From: PALSA-129 sp963842505
Lineage (GTDB): Bacteria; Acidobacteriota; Terriglobia; Bryobacterales; Bryobacteraceae
Assembly (NCBI GenBank): GCA_963842505.1
Contig: CAWJGZ010000001.1
Coordinates: 1,984,001 to 2,048,000 of the forward strand
Reading direction: 5' to 3'
Length of the DNA: 64,000 nt
The translations under genes and the position numbers were made by a program. Positions 7,378 through 16,050 of this stretch are shown here, one piece after another. The first letter of the stretch is position 1. Every line of letters begins with the position of its first letter. A model generated the notes under the pieces. The model was given only the letters and a program-made list of their open reading frames with translations, was not told where the DNA came from and did not search any database.

Positions 7378-8733
7378 TCAGCTTTTCGGGTCGACAATAA
7401 AGGTGGGCACGATGCCGGCGGCGGAAGAGAAGCCGGCACTGCTGGCCGAAAGCCAGCTCGAACAGCCGTGTACCTTGCCCAGGTAGGCGTGCGGGTGCAC
7501 ATCCACCTGCATCTCGCGGAATTCCAGGTGGCCGAAGGTCATCAGCGGGAACAGGGAGCGCACCGGATCCACGCGCTCCTGCACCACGTAGGGCGAACGG
7601 ATCGCCTGCTTCAGCGCGCGGTCCCATCCGTTCGAATCCATTTCCCAGCCGTGGTAGCTGTGCTGGTCGCTGTAATCGTCGTTGGGTTTGAGCGCCAGGC
7701 GCTCACGGTTGCGCGCGACGAATTCCAGCAGGTCCACGGTCTGATCGTCGTAGGTGGTTTTCGCGGCGGTCACCAGCCGCGTCCAGGGCACGTGTTCCCG
7801 AATGGCTTTGCGCTCCGCCGCCGGGAAGCCGGCGGTAAGAGTCTCATCGGTGAGCAGGCCGAACATGGCCTTCTTGTGCGCCACCTCCGAGCGGAAGCTG
7901 TTGACCACGCAAACGGCGCGGTCGCGGTAGGCCCGCACCAGCGGATGAGTCAGATCGAAGCGCAGCAGAAATTCCTGCACGCCCAGCCGGCGATAGACCA
8001 GGTCGATTTCAAAAGCGCCTTTGCGCAACACACCGTTCCGGTATTCGAGTTGTTCGGGGGAGACGATCTCCACCTGATACCCTTCGTCGCGGAAGAAATC
8101 GCGATACAGTTCGTACTCGCTCTGGCCGAAATTGTAAGCCGGGCGGAATTCCACAATGGCAATTCGCGGCTTCTTGGATTTTCCGCCGAACTGCTTGTAG
8201 GATTTCAGCAAGGCCGCCAGCAGTTGCTTGCGGCTGCCGGTGCGCGTGAGATTATGTTTCTTGCGGAATTCCTTGACCGGCGGGCAATCGTAAAACAGGT
8301 CCGCGAGTGCGTCCGCATAACCCGCGCCGGTGGGCGAGTCGGCATTGTACTGCACGAAATGCAGATGCCCATTGACCAGGTGAGTATCCAGTCGCGCGGC
8401 CACTTCCAGCGCCTGGTATCCCGGGTCGATGGCCGCCAGCATCTTCTCGGCCGGAAGTAATTCCAGCCGAGCCAGCAGCGCCGGGTTGCTCAGCACCATC
8501 TGCTGCACCCGGTCAATGGCGCCGATGAGCGCTTCGCCGGTCTTGACGAGTGAGTCGTACTGTCGCCGGGATATGAAGTTGGGACGGAGAAAGGGACAGA
8601 TCAACCGGCCACCGGCCACCAGGTTGGAGCTTTCCATGCGCTGGTGCAGCGCCTCCACCCAGGCCAGATCGCGGAACGGACCGCTCTCCAGGAGCTTGTT
8701 ATATCTTACGACTGACTCATCCAACTGGGACAT
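7378..8733 (-). CDS. Circularly permuted ATP-grasp-like protein
   Basis: This 451-residue cytoplasmic protein resembles the circularly permuted ATP-grasp (glutathionylspermidine-synthase-like) group, which forms peptide-type bonds through acyl-phosphates. Supporting segments are the N-terminal RLICPFLRPNFIS region, QYNADSPTGAGYAD (the N-S-P turn seen in this group), RIAIVEFRP and the nucleotide-binding tail ALKPNDDYSDQHSYHGWE followed by YVVQERVDP. The C-terminus VHGCSSWLSASSAGFSSAAG is the usual Gly/Ser end of such proteins. The substrate is unknown. It converges on the PLP lyase gene, and the spacing of three bases leaves no room for a terminator between them. The start is ATG with AAAGG upstream. 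Confidence 0.72.
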   Translation of the reverse strand: MSQLDESVVRYNKLLESGPFRDLAWVEALHQRMESSNLVAGGRLICPFLRPNFISRRQYDSLVKTGEALIGAIDRVQQMVLSNPALLARLELLPAEKMLAAIDPGYQALEVAARLDTHLVNGHLHFVQYNADSPTGAGYADALADLFYDCPPVKEFRKKHNLTRTGSRKQLLAALLKSYKQFGGKSKKPRIAIVEFRPAYNFGQSEYELYRDFFRDEGYQVEIVSPEQLEYRNGVLRKGAFEIDLVYRRLGVQEFLLRFDLTHPLVRAYRDRAVCVVNSFRSEVAHKKAMFGLLTDETLTAGFPAAERKAIREHVPWTRLVTAAKTTYDDQTVDLLEFVARNRERLALKPNDDYSDQHSYHGWEMDSNGWDRALKQAIRSPYVVQERVDPVRSLFPLMTFGHLEFREMQVDVHPHAYLGKVHGCSSWLSASSAGFSSAAGIVPTFIVDPKS

Positions 8734-8741
8734 TGCTTACG

Positions 8742-8784
8742 TTGACAACCTTTAATCTACTTTTGAGTATCCCACAGTTGTCAA
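8742..8784 (-). promoter_or_regulatory. Inverted repeat overlapping the promoter region of the ATP-grasp gene
   Basis: A perfect 8-bp inverted repeat, TTGACAAC at 8742-8749 and GTTGTCAA at 8777-8784, flanks 27 AT-rich bases. On the minus strand TTGACA (8784-8779) can serve as a -35 with a TAGATT box at 8759-8754, which gives a long 19-bp spacer. The repeat would be a reasonable operator. Neither role is proven. Confidence 0.35.
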
Positions 8785-8935
8785 AAAAGCGATAGGTTTT
8801 GAGTCAGTGGTTTGATGGTAAGTTATTCATTATCAATTAAATACAGGAGATAATGAAATTGCACAAAAACTCAGCTAAAGCCCCGATTGCGGGAGAAATC
8901 CACCGGATTTTAAGCCCGGACAGTCCTACCGCCGG

Positions 8936-10972
8936 CTATTGCCTCTTGGTTTCCTGTGCCAGCTTGATGCGAGCGGCGTCCAGTTTGGTCCCTACCTTAG
9001 TAACCTCTTCGGGGTCGACTTCAGACGGCAATTCTTCCTTAAAGCCCTTCAAAGAAGCTGTCCATTGTGCAATGGCTTCCTTGGTCTTGCCAAGCTTCAG
9101 ATAAACATCGCCCAGGTGATCGTGGACGGTGGGATCCGCGTCCATGCGGCTGGTGGCTTTGATGAGGTAACCCTCGGCGTCGGTCAACTTTCCCTGGCGG
9201 AAATATACCCACCCCAGGCTGTCCAGGTAGGCGCCGTTATCGGGATCCAGATCGACGGCTTTCCGGATGAGTTGATAGGCTTCATCCAGGCGGAGGTTGC
9301 GGTCCGCCAGGGTGTAGCCCAGATAGTTGAGTGCGCCGGCATGCCGCGGATTGAGGGCGAGCACCTGGCGGAAGGCGGCTTCGGATTCGTCGTATTTCTT
9401 CATGCGCTCGAACATGGCGCCGCGCATGAAAAAGACGCTCTCTTTGTCTTCGTCGGTGGAGACGAGTTTCTCGGCCTCGTCCAGGGTCTTGCCCATGTCG
9501 TTCCAGCGTTTGCCCTTTTCGTAGACCTCAGCGGCGGCCAGGAGAGTCTGAAAGTCGCGCGGGCCATTCAGCAGGCCGCGCAGTTCGCTGGCGGCATCGT
9601 CGGTTTTGCCCAAGTCGCCAAGCAGCTCGGCGTGCTCTCGAACGACCATGTACTCGTTGGGAAACTTTTTCAGGGCGGCTTCGGCTTCGCGTTGCGCGCT
9701 GGCCAGATCTTTGGCCGCGCGGTAGGTCTCGACGATCTGCACGGACATCAGTTGCGCGCTGTCCGTGAAGACGGCGCCCATCTGCTTGAAAGCCTCCAGC
9801 GCCGCCGGGTAGTGGCCGGCAGTGCGATTCAGAGTACCGAGTTCCTCATAACGGGCGGCGCGCTCCTGCTGCTCTTCCTTCGAATAAACCTTGCGCGCGG
9901 TGTCGGCGAGCAAACTGGTCATGGCAGCGATGGCCTGATCGAGCTTACCTTCGGCCTCGTAGAGCTTGATTTCCTCCTGCCGCGGTTCCAGGCCGTCCGG
10001 GTCGATTTTCTTAGCCTTGTCGAGAACTTCGTGGGCTTTGGAATAATCGCGCTTGTTGCTGTAAATGTCGGCCATGCGCAGCGGAATCATGGGATCGCGC
10101 GGCGATCGCGACGCCAAGTCCTGGTAAATCTTGAGGGCTTCGTCGGTCTGGTCGGAGAAATAGAGGTCTTCGGCCAGGCCCCGCGCCAGGCGGTCGTCGT
10201 CGGGTGAAAGCGCCACGGCCTTGCGCAGAGCCTCGGCGGCGTTCTTATAATCCTTCTGCTCCTCGTAGGCCTGCGCCAGAATCCGCAAGGAGCGGTCGTT
10301 GGGATTCTTGTCGGTGGCGGCTTTCAGTTTTTCAATCGCGCGCTTGGTGTCGCCCATGTTGCTGTACAGCATGGCGAGGCCGGTGAGCGCTTCCTCGTTA
10401 TCCGGTTCCAGGGCCAGGGCGGAGTTATAGGCTTTCTCGGCGTCGGCTGAGTTGCCGGCAGTGCTGTATAGCTTGGCCAGCATCACCCAACTCTCGACAT
10501 CCTTGGGATTCTTGCCGGTGACCTTTTCGTATTCCTGGGTGGCCATGCGGAGGGCGCGCTCGTCGATCTTGCCCTGCGGGGCGTGGGCCAGTGCCGCGGT
10601 GTAAATGCGCCCCAGCATGCGGTGGGCATCCACGTTGTCGGGGTCCTGCTTCAGGAGATCCTGCGCCAGGGCGGTAGCGTCGTCCAGGCGGTTGATAGCC
10701 AGGTAGAGGTCCGTCAATTCGTCCAGGATGATACCGGCCTTGGGGTCCGCTTTGAGCGCCTCCCGGTAGTGCTGGATGGCCTTATCAATGAAGTCCTTGT
10801 TTCCATCGGCCTGTGCCAGCTCCGCGTAAACCCGTCCCATGGCGAAGTTGTAATAGGCGTTGGCGCGGTTGTCCGCAGGCGGAGCGTTCGGGCTTTGCGG
10901 GGACGCTGCCTGCGCGAACGCAACCGCACCCAGTGAGACAGCAATCAAGAACACTTTGGCGAACCGCATCAT
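8936..10972 (-). CDS. Exported tetratricopeptide-repeat protein
   Basis: This is a 678-residue TPR superhelix with an N-terminal signal peptide (MMRFAKVFLIAVSLGAVAFAQ), so it is periplasmic or surface-attached. At least a dozen 34-residue TPR units fill the body, with typical W/LG.Y/A..A signatures such as ALTGLAMLYSNMGDTKRAIEKL, AYEEQKDYKNAAEALRKA and GALNYLGYTLADRNLRLDEA. TPRs mediate protein-protein contact and have no catalytic function. I chose the ATG at 10972 because the signal peptide starts there and GAGG lies upstream. A longer frame to 11083 would place residues before the signal peptide and run into the divergent miaA promoter. The partner is unknown. Confidence 0.88.
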   Translation of the reverse strand: MMRFAKVFLIAVSLGAVAFAQAASPQSPNAPPADNRANAYYNFAMGRVYAELAQADGNKDFIDKAIQHYREALKADPKAGIILDELTDLYLAINRLDDATALAQDLLKQDPDNVDAHRMLGRIYTAALAHAPQGKIDERALRMATQEYEKVTGKNPKDVESWVMLAKLYSTAGNSADAEKAYNSALALEPDNEEALTGLAMLYSNMGDTKRAIEKLKAATDKNPNDRSLRILAQAYEEQKDYKNAAEALRKAVALSPDDDRLARGLAEDLYFSDQTDEALKIYQDLASRSPRDPMIPLRMADIYSNKRDYSKAHEVLDKAKKIDPDGLEPRQEEIKLYEAEGKLDQAIAAMTSLLADTARKVYSKEEQQERAARYEELGTLNRTAGHYPAALEAFKQMGAVFTDSAQLMSVQIVETYRAAKDLASAQREAEAALKKFPNEYMVVREHAELLGDLGKTDDAASELRGLLNGPRDFQTLLAAAEVYEKGKRWNDMGKTLDEAEKLVSTDEDKESVFFMRGAMFERMKKYDESEAAFRQVLALNPRHAGALNYLGYTLADRNLRLDEAYQLIRKAVDLDPDNGAYLDSLGWVYFRQGKLTDAEGYLIKATSRMDADPTVHDHLGDVYLKLGKTKEAIAQWTASLKGFKEELPSEVDPEEVTKVGTKLDAARIKLAQETKRQ

Positions 10973-11075
10973 GGAAGCCTGACCTCTTTTTTCAACCGCC
11001 TGGCGCCCCGGCAGGCCGGAGATTACCTTTATATTGTATAACGGGGTTTGCTGGCAAGGCCCGGCAACCCGGACA

Positions 11076-12101
11076 GTGACCAATCATCTAAACCAATCCG
11101 CCTCCAGCGCCACCATACCAGCAGACGCGCTCGAACTGCCGCTGGTTGCGGTGGCTGGTCCCACTGGCTCTGGAAAGAGCGAACTCGCACTCTTGATTGC
11201 CGAGCGGTTCGGGGGCGAAATCATTAACTGCGATTCCCTCCAGGTCTACCGGTATTTCGACATCGGCACCGCGAAACTGCCGCTCGGGGAGCGCCGCGGC
11301 ATTGCACACCACCTGATCGACATCCTCGATCCCGACGAGCCTTTCACCGCTGGAGAGTACGCACGCCTGGCGCGTGAAGCCATCGCCGGCATCTCCGCCC
11401 GGGGCCGTCTGCCGATTCTGGCCGGCGGCACCGGTTTCTACCTGCGCGCCTTGCTGGACGGACTGTTCGAAGGTCCGTCACGCGACCAGAAACTGCGCGA
11501 CCGCCTGGCGGCTTGCGAAGCGCGGCGGGCGGGCTCGTTACATCGCCTGCTTCTCCGCATCGACGGCGAAACCGCGCGCAGGATTCATCCGCACGATGTG
11601 CCGAAGGTAACGCGGGCGCTGGAAGTCTGTCTCCTGGCGCACCGGCCGGCCAGCGAGGTCTTCCGGCAGGGCCGCGACGCGCTGCACGGCTACCACACGC
11701 TCAAGATCGGCTTGCTGCCGGATCGGGACGAGTTGTACACGCGGCTCGACCAGCGCTCGGCCGCGATGTTCGCGGGCGGGCTGGTGGATGAAGTGCGGCA
11801 CATCCTGGCGCGCGGGTTCGCCGAAGCCTGCAAGCCGTTCGAATCCCACGGCTACAAACAGGCGCTGCAACTGGTGCATGGCGAGTTGAATCAGCGCGAA
11901 GCAATTTTTTATGCACAGCGCAACACGCGGCAATATGCCAAACGGCAACTGACGTGGTTCCGCAGGGAGCCCGGCCTGGTATGGCTGCGCGGTTTCGCGG
12001 ACACGCCGGGGACCCGCGAAGACGCGCTCGACCGCGTGGCGGAGTTGGTGGCGGGGAAGAAAATTTTCGAGGCGCCGGTGTTGGGTGTTGAGTCGGCGTA
12101 A
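11076..12101 (+). CDS. miaA: tRNA dimethylallyltransferase
   Basis: MiaA transfers a dimethylallyl group from DMAPP to N6 of A37 in tRNAs that read UNN codons, which stabilises codon pairing. The 341-residue product contains the P-loop GPTGSGKS (residues 28-35), the INCDSLQVYRYFDIGTAK segment that binds the tRNA base and the Asp general base, LAGGTGFYLRALL, and the C-terminal SHGYKQALQ and YAKRQLTWFRR tRNA-contact motifs. I use the GTG at 11076. A TTG at 11034 would add 14 unlikely residues. The region upstream holds an AT-rich stretch (11029-11040) that could carry the promoter. It is divergent from the TPR gene. Confidence 0.94.
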   Translation: MTNHLNQSASSATIPADALELPLVAVAGPTGSGKSELALLIAERFGGEIINCDSLQVYRYFDIGTAKLPLGERRGIAHHLIDILDPDEPFTAGEYARLAREAIAGISARGRLPILAGGTGFYLRALLDGLFEGPSRDQKLRDRLAACEARRAGSLHRLLLRIDGETARRIHPHDVPKVTRALEVCLLAHRPASEVFRQGRDALHGYHTLKIGLLPDRDELYTRLDQRSAAMFAGGLVDEVRHILARGFAEACKPFESHGYKQALQLVHGELNQREAIFYAQRNTRQYAKRQLTWFRREPGLVWLRGFADTPGTREDALDRVAELVAGKKIFEAPVLGVESA

Positions 12102-12108
12102 AAAGCCT

Positions 12109-12220
12109 TTCAACGCGGAGACGCCGAGACGCTGAGAAACAACAACAGAAATGAAGGAGTCAGCGAAGGAGTGCGTCCCGATCCATTGTCTTCTCTGCGT
12201 CTCAGCGTCTCTGCGGTGAA
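12109..12220 (+). repeat. Intergenic palindromic repeat between miaA and a TPR gene
   Basis: Two 30-base arms (12109-12138 and 12191-12220) are reverse complements at 26 of 30 positions, separated by about 52 bases. The arms carry the GAGACGCTGAGA-type motif. A degenerate relative of one arm is present at 48605-48634. The element is non-coding, and a folded transcript could end or stabilise the miaA mRNA. Confidence 0.75.
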
Positions 12221-12248
12221 AAATTTTGCCACAGATGTACTAAGCTGA

Positions 12249-13430
12249 ATGAGCATGCTGAGGTGGGCAACTTTTCTTTTGATGTGTTGCAGCGCGGCGC
12301 GCGCCGAGAATGTGCTGACGCTTCCGTTCTTCAACCATTCGGGTTCGGCGAACCTGGACTGGATTGGCGAAAGCATCTCCGAGACCGTCCGCGACGCGCT
12401 GGTTTCCGAGCGCGTGCTGGCGCTCGACCGCGAGGACCGTCTGGAAGGCTACCGGCGGCTATCGCTACGGCCCGGCGCCGAGCTGACGCATGCTTCTATC
12501 CTGAAAATCGGCGATTTGCTGGATGCCTCGCTGGTGATCTACGGTTCCTACGAGTTGCTTCCGGCCGAGTCCGCTAAGGCGCAATCGGAAGGATCTCTGC
12601 GCATCACCGCCCGCATCCTGGATCTCAAACGCATGCGCCAGGGCCCGCCGTTCAGCGAAATCGGCGCGGTGGAAGATCTGGCCACCCTGGAGTTCCGGTT
12701 GGGCTGGCAGGCCCTGCAGCAACTGGAATGGAAGGGAGTGCCATCCGAGGAAGAGTTTCTCAAGGCGCGGCCGGCGGTGCGGCTGGACGCCATGGAGAGC
12801 TTCGCGCGCGGGCTGGTGGCGGCGTCTCCCGAACAGCGGCACCTCTTTTTCACGCGCGCCGCGCGTCTCGATGCACACTACTCGCAGCCCTGTTTCCAAC
12901 TCGGCAAAATCTACTGGGACAAGAAAGACTACAAAATCGCCGCGGGCTGGCTGGCGCGAGTGGCGCCCTCCGACCCGCACTATTTCGAGGCGCAGTTCTT
13001 CCTGGGGCTATGCCACTACAACACAGGCGATTTCGCAGCCGCCGCGCTTTGCTTTCAACTGGTGGCGGAAGCCGTGCCGCTGAACGAGGTCTATAACGAT
13101 CTGGGCGCGGCGCAGGCCCGCCACAAGGATTCCACCCAGGCCATTGCGAGTTTTCGGAAGGCCCTGGAGGGAGACAGCGGCGACCCCGATTACCACTTCA
13201 ACCTGGGCTATACGCTGTGGCGCTCAGGCGACTACGCCGGGGCGGTCGACAGTTTGCGCGCGGTACTGGAACGGAATCCGAGCGATGTCGAGGCCACCGC
13301 CCTGCTGGGCCGCGCGCTGAAAAAAGAAGGGCCCCGCCCTGGAGATCCCAGGACCGAGGCCCGCGAGAGGCTCAAGACGAACTACGAAGAAACGGCCTAC
13401 CGCCAACTGCAGGCGGAACTCAGCAAATAG
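12249..13430 (+). CDS. Exported TPR protein with N-terminal FlgO/CsgG-like domain
   Basis: This 393-residue protein has a short signal peptide (ending near ARAEN). Residues about 20-150 form a domain with VLTLPFFNHSGSANLDWIGESISETVRDALV and later ASLVIYGSYEL. This pattern is seen in FlgO-, CsgG- and TolB-N-like domains that sense or assemble at the outer membrane. The second half contains about five TPR units (for example YFEAQFFLGLCHYNTGDFAAAALCF and PDYHFNLGYTLWRSGDYAGAVDSL). Function beyond scaffolding is not readable. The gene ends eight bases from the converging cyclophilin gene, and I see no terminator in that gap. Confidence 0.82.
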   Translation: MSMLRWATFLLMCCSAARAENVLTLPFFNHSGSANLDWIGESISETVRDALVSERVLALDREDRLEGYRRLSLRPGAELTHASILKIGDLLDASLVIYGSYELLPAESAKAQSEGSLRITARILDLKRMRQGPPFSEIGAVEDLATLEFRLGWQALQQLEWKGVPSEEEFLKARPAVRLDAMESFARGLVAASPEQRHLFFTRAARLDAHYSQPCFQLGKIYWDKKDYKIAAGWLARVAPSDPHYFEAQFFLGLCHYNTGDFAAAALCFQLVAEAVPLNEVYNDLGAAQARHKDSTQAIASFRKALEGDSGDPDYHFNLGYTLWRSGDYAGAVDSLRAVLERNPSDVEATALLGRALKKEGPRPGDPRTEARERLKTNYEETAYRQLQAELSK

Positions 13431-13438
13431 CGCCCCGG

Positions 13439-14125
13439 CTACTTCTTGGTTGCGGCCGGCGCGGCGGCCGCGGCAGGCAGAATGGTCGCGGACTTGATGC
13501 TGTCCAGCTTGGGGAAGCTCTTGTCCAAATAGGCTTTGCCCTGCGACTGGATGAGGCCCTGGTTGGGCTGCTCGCCGTATCCGCTATAGAGAGCCTGCAC
13601 CACCTCCAGGCCCTCGGTGACTTCGCCGAACGGCGTGAAGTGCTGGGAATCCAGACCCGCATTATTGGCCAGATTGATAAACAGTTGCGTGGTCCGCGTA
13701 TTCGGACCGGCGGTGGCGAAGACCAGCGTGCCTTTCCTGTTGCTGTTGCCGGGCTTGATGGGATCGTCACTGATATTGGCGTTCTCCCAGACTCTGGCAA
13801 TCTCGGGCTTGGCGGGGATGCCGAACTGGACGATGAAGCCCTGGACATAGCGGAAGAAGGCCGCATCGGTGAAAAACTTATTCCGGACGAGGTTGTAGAA
13901 GCGGTCCGCGCCAAGGGGCGACCAATCGCGGTGCACTTCCACCGTGAATTCGCCGTGAGTGGTGACGAATTTCACTTTGAAACTGCCCGGCGCTACGGCT
14001 TTCAGATTTGCCGGATGGAGCAGGGGGTTTTCGACCGCAGCCTGAGGAGCGGCGGACTTGGTGGGAGCCGGAGTTTGGGCCAACATCACGGTTCCGGTTG
14101 CGAGAAGAACAATCAAAGCTTTCAT
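13439..14125 (-). CDS. Cyclophilin-type peptidyl-prolyl cis-trans isomerase, exported
   Basis: This enzyme catalyses cis-trans isomerisation of X-Pro bonds to help proteins fold outside the cytoplasm. The 228-residue precursor has a signal peptide (MKALIVLLATGTVMLAQ), an Ala/Pro linker and a cyclophilin barrel. The catalytic Arg is kept in FFRYVQGFIVQFG. The GPNTRTTQLFINLANN segment replaces the usual GPNTNGSQFFI, and PFGEVTEGLEVV closes the barrel. An Ala-rich tail ends in Lys. A second cyclophilin gene starts 74 bases away in the divergent direction, so the two share a promoter region. Confidence 0.92.
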   Translation of the reverse strand: MKALIVLLATGTVMLAQTPAPTKSAAPQAAVENPLLHPANLKAVAPGSFKVKFVTTHGEFTVEVHRDWSPLGADRFYNLVRNKFFTDAAFFRYVQGFIVQFGIPAKPEIARVWENANISDDPIKPGNSNRKGTLVFATAGPNTRTTQLFINLANNAGLDSQHFTPFGEVTEGLEVVQALYSGYGEQPNQGLIQSQGKAYLDKSFPKLDSIKSATILPAAAAAPAATKK

Positions 14126-14198
14126 CAGGTCCGATTATAAAATAACAGCGGCGCCCGATGCACTTGGGGCAACGCACTCGGGATAGAATGGAGGGCTA

Positions 14199-14813
14199 AT
14201 GAAACGCCTATCGATTCTCCTCATCCTCGCTGCGTGCGCTTTCGGGCAGAAGCCGGGCAAGCCCCTCAAGAACGGGTTGTACGCCATTTTCAATACCGAG
14301 TTCGGAAAATTTACCGCGCAACTGTACGAAAAAGATACACCCAACACCGTGAAAGTGTTTATGCAACTGGCGCAGGGCACGCTGGCGTCGCGCGACCCGA
14401 ATACCAACGCCATGGTCAAACGGCCGCTCTACGACAACATCACGTTTTACCGCATTCTGCCTGGGCAGGCGATCCAGAGTGGAAGCCCCAACGGCAGTGC
14501 CGCGTACAGTTGCGGTTTCACCATGAAGGACGAGATTCTGCCTGGGCTGAGGTTTTCGCAGTCGGGCAAACTGGCGGTTGCCAACGCCGGACCGGACACC
14601 GGAGGCTGCCAGTTCTTCGTCACGACCGGGCCGGTCGCGAGCTGGGATGGAAAATACACGATCTTCGGCCAGGTGGTGGAAGGCCTGGATGTGGTCGAAA
14701 AGATTGACAAAGTTCCGGTGCACGGCGAGCAGCCGGTCACCCCGCCCAAACTGATCAGCGTGACCATCCAGCGCGTGGGTCCCGAACCGGTGGTCAAGCA
14801 GCCGAAAAAATGA
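14199..14813 (+). CDS. Cyclophilin-type peptidyl-prolyl isomerase, possible lipoprotein
   Basis: This is a second extracytoplasmic cyclophilin of 204 residues. The signal peptide MKRLSILLILAAC ends in a LAAC lipobox, so it may be lipid-anchored. The barrel has YNAIF-like strands (LYAIFNTEFGKFTAQLYE), the catalytic Arg in FYRILPGQAIQSG, NAGPDTGGCQFFVTTGP and IFGQVVEGLDVVEKI. It resembles the divergent gene at 13439-14125 in fold but not closely in sequence. An extra internal Cys lies in GGCQFF. The stop overlaps the start of the DUF983 gene by four bases (ATGA). Confidence 0.9.
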   Translation: MKRLSILLILAACAFGQKPGKPLKNGLYAIFNTEFGKFTAQLYEKDTPNTVKVFMQLAQGTLASRDPNTNAMVKRPLYDNITFYRILPGQAIQSGSPNGSAAYSCGFTMKDEILPGLRFSQSGKLAVANAGPDTGGCQFFVTTGPVASWDGKYTIFGQVVEGLDVVEKIDKVPVHGEQPVTPPKLISVTIQRVGPEPVVKQPKK

Positions 14814-15187
14814 ACGGGTCGTCGGCCCGTCCCGGAGTTCTGCGGGCCGTCTGCCGGCAAGTGTGTCCACGATGCCGGCAAGGGCCGATCTTTCGCGGGC
14901 CGCTGTGGCGCGGTGTGCTGGCAATGCACGCAAGCTGCCCGGTGTGCGGCCTCAAGTTTCAGCGAGAGCCCGGCTATTTCGTGGGCGCGATGTACTTCAG
15001 CTATCTGCTTTCGATTCCGCCGGTATTGCTGCTGGTGTTGCTGCTCTGGTGGTGGACCGGCTGGCGGTACGACCTGGTGATCCTGGCGGCCTTTGTGTGT
15101 TACCTGCCGGCGGTGCCGGCGGTCACGCGGTGGGCCCGAGTGGTTTGGATGTATGTGGATCAGCACTTCGACCCGGAGGGAAGGTAG
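14810..15187 (+). CDS. DUF983 family zinc-ribbon membrane protein
   Basis: This 125-residue protein matches the DUF983 pattern: an N-terminal ribbon with CPRCRQGPIFRG and CPVCGLKFQREPGYFVGAMY, then two membrane segments (SIPPVLLLVLLLWWW and LVILAAFVCYLPAVPAV) and a short tail. The family is widespread in Bacteria and its function is not established. Translation is coupled to the preceding cyclophilin through an ATGA overlap. Confidence 0.85.
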   Translation: MNGSSARPGVLRAVCRQVCPRCRQGPIFRGPLWRGVLAMHASCPVCGLKFQREPGYFVGAMYFSYLLSIPPVLLLVLLLWWWTGWRYDLVILAAFVCYLPAVPAVTRWARVVWMYVDQHFDPEGR

Positions 15188-15256
15188 GGCCGCCAGGGGC
15201 AAAGGCGAAAGCGGCGCGAAGGGGCGAAGCGGGGTAGCCCGTTTTGCGGCGGCGTT

Positions 15257-15991
15257 TCATGAAGAGGATATCACCGGCTCGGCGGAGCCTTCCAACATGC
15301 GGGCGACCTCAGCGTGCAGGCGCTCGGTGAGGTCCATGCGGCCGGCCAGTTTCAGACCGCGGGTGCTGATGGGATCGGATATGCGGACCGTTACGCGGCC
15401 GCCGCGGATGTGAATCGAACCCATGGGCAGCAATTCCCGCATGCCCACGATGGCCATGGGGACCACCGGGACGCCGGCCTTGATGGCGATATAGGCGGCG
15501 CCTTCCTTGAACTCGCGCAGGCCTCGCGCCGACCGGCCGCCTTCCGGGAAGAGCAGCACCGAAATGCGGCGCCCGGACATGATGCGCGCTCCGTAGCTCA
15601 TGCTCTTCAGGGAAGCGCGCGCGTTTGAACGGTCCACCGGCAAGTGGCCAGCCCAGCGGAGGTGCCAGCCCAGAAAGGGAATGGCGTAGAGTTCCTTCTT
15701 GGCGAAAAAGCGAAACTGCTGGGGCAGGGTCGAGAGAATGGCGGGGATGTCCATGTAGCTGGCGTGGTTGGAGACGAAGACGTAACTGCCGTGCGGGTCC
15801 AGTTTTTCGAGGCCCTCGGCCCGCACGCGGATGAAACTCACCGCCAGAAGAATTCTGGCCCACACACGGGCGGCATGGTGCGCGGCATTGCCCGAGCGGT
15901 CGAAGAACGCAAGGAGCATCGATACCATGCCCATGACGATGGTTGCCAGTGCGATCAAGAGCGTGGAAAACAGGGACCGGATAAGACTCAT
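15257..15991 (-). CDS. plsC: 1-acyl-sn-glycerol-3-phosphate acyltransferase
   Basis: PlsC acylates lysophosphatidic acid to phosphatidic acid at the inner membrane, the second acylation of phospholipid synthesis. The 244 residues begin with one or two membrane segments. The catalytic HX4D motif is NHASYMD (His76, Asp81). The acceptor-binding FPEGGRS motif sits near residue 150, and VPVVPMAIVG follows. Length and motif spacing are normal. A relaxed lyso-lipid acyltransferase specificity is possible. The gene is monocistronic as far as the sequence shows. Confidence 0.9.
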   Translation of the reverse strand: MSLIRSLFSTLLIALATIVMGMVSMLLAFFDRSGNAAHHAARVWARILLAVSFIRVRAEGLEKLDPHGSYVFVSNHASYMDIPAILSTLPQQFRFFAKKELYAIPFLGWHLRWAGHLPVDRSNARASLKSMSYGARIMSGRRISVLLFPEGGRSARGLREFKEGAAYIAIKAGVPVVPMAIVGMRELLPMGSIHIRGGRVTVRISDPISTRGLKLAGRMDLTERLHAEVARMLEGSAEPVISSS

Positions 15992-16050
15992 GGCTTCGAG
16001 CCAATCATAGCGCGCCCTCAGCGCCAGCCGCGCACGGGCGCGAAGCCGGG

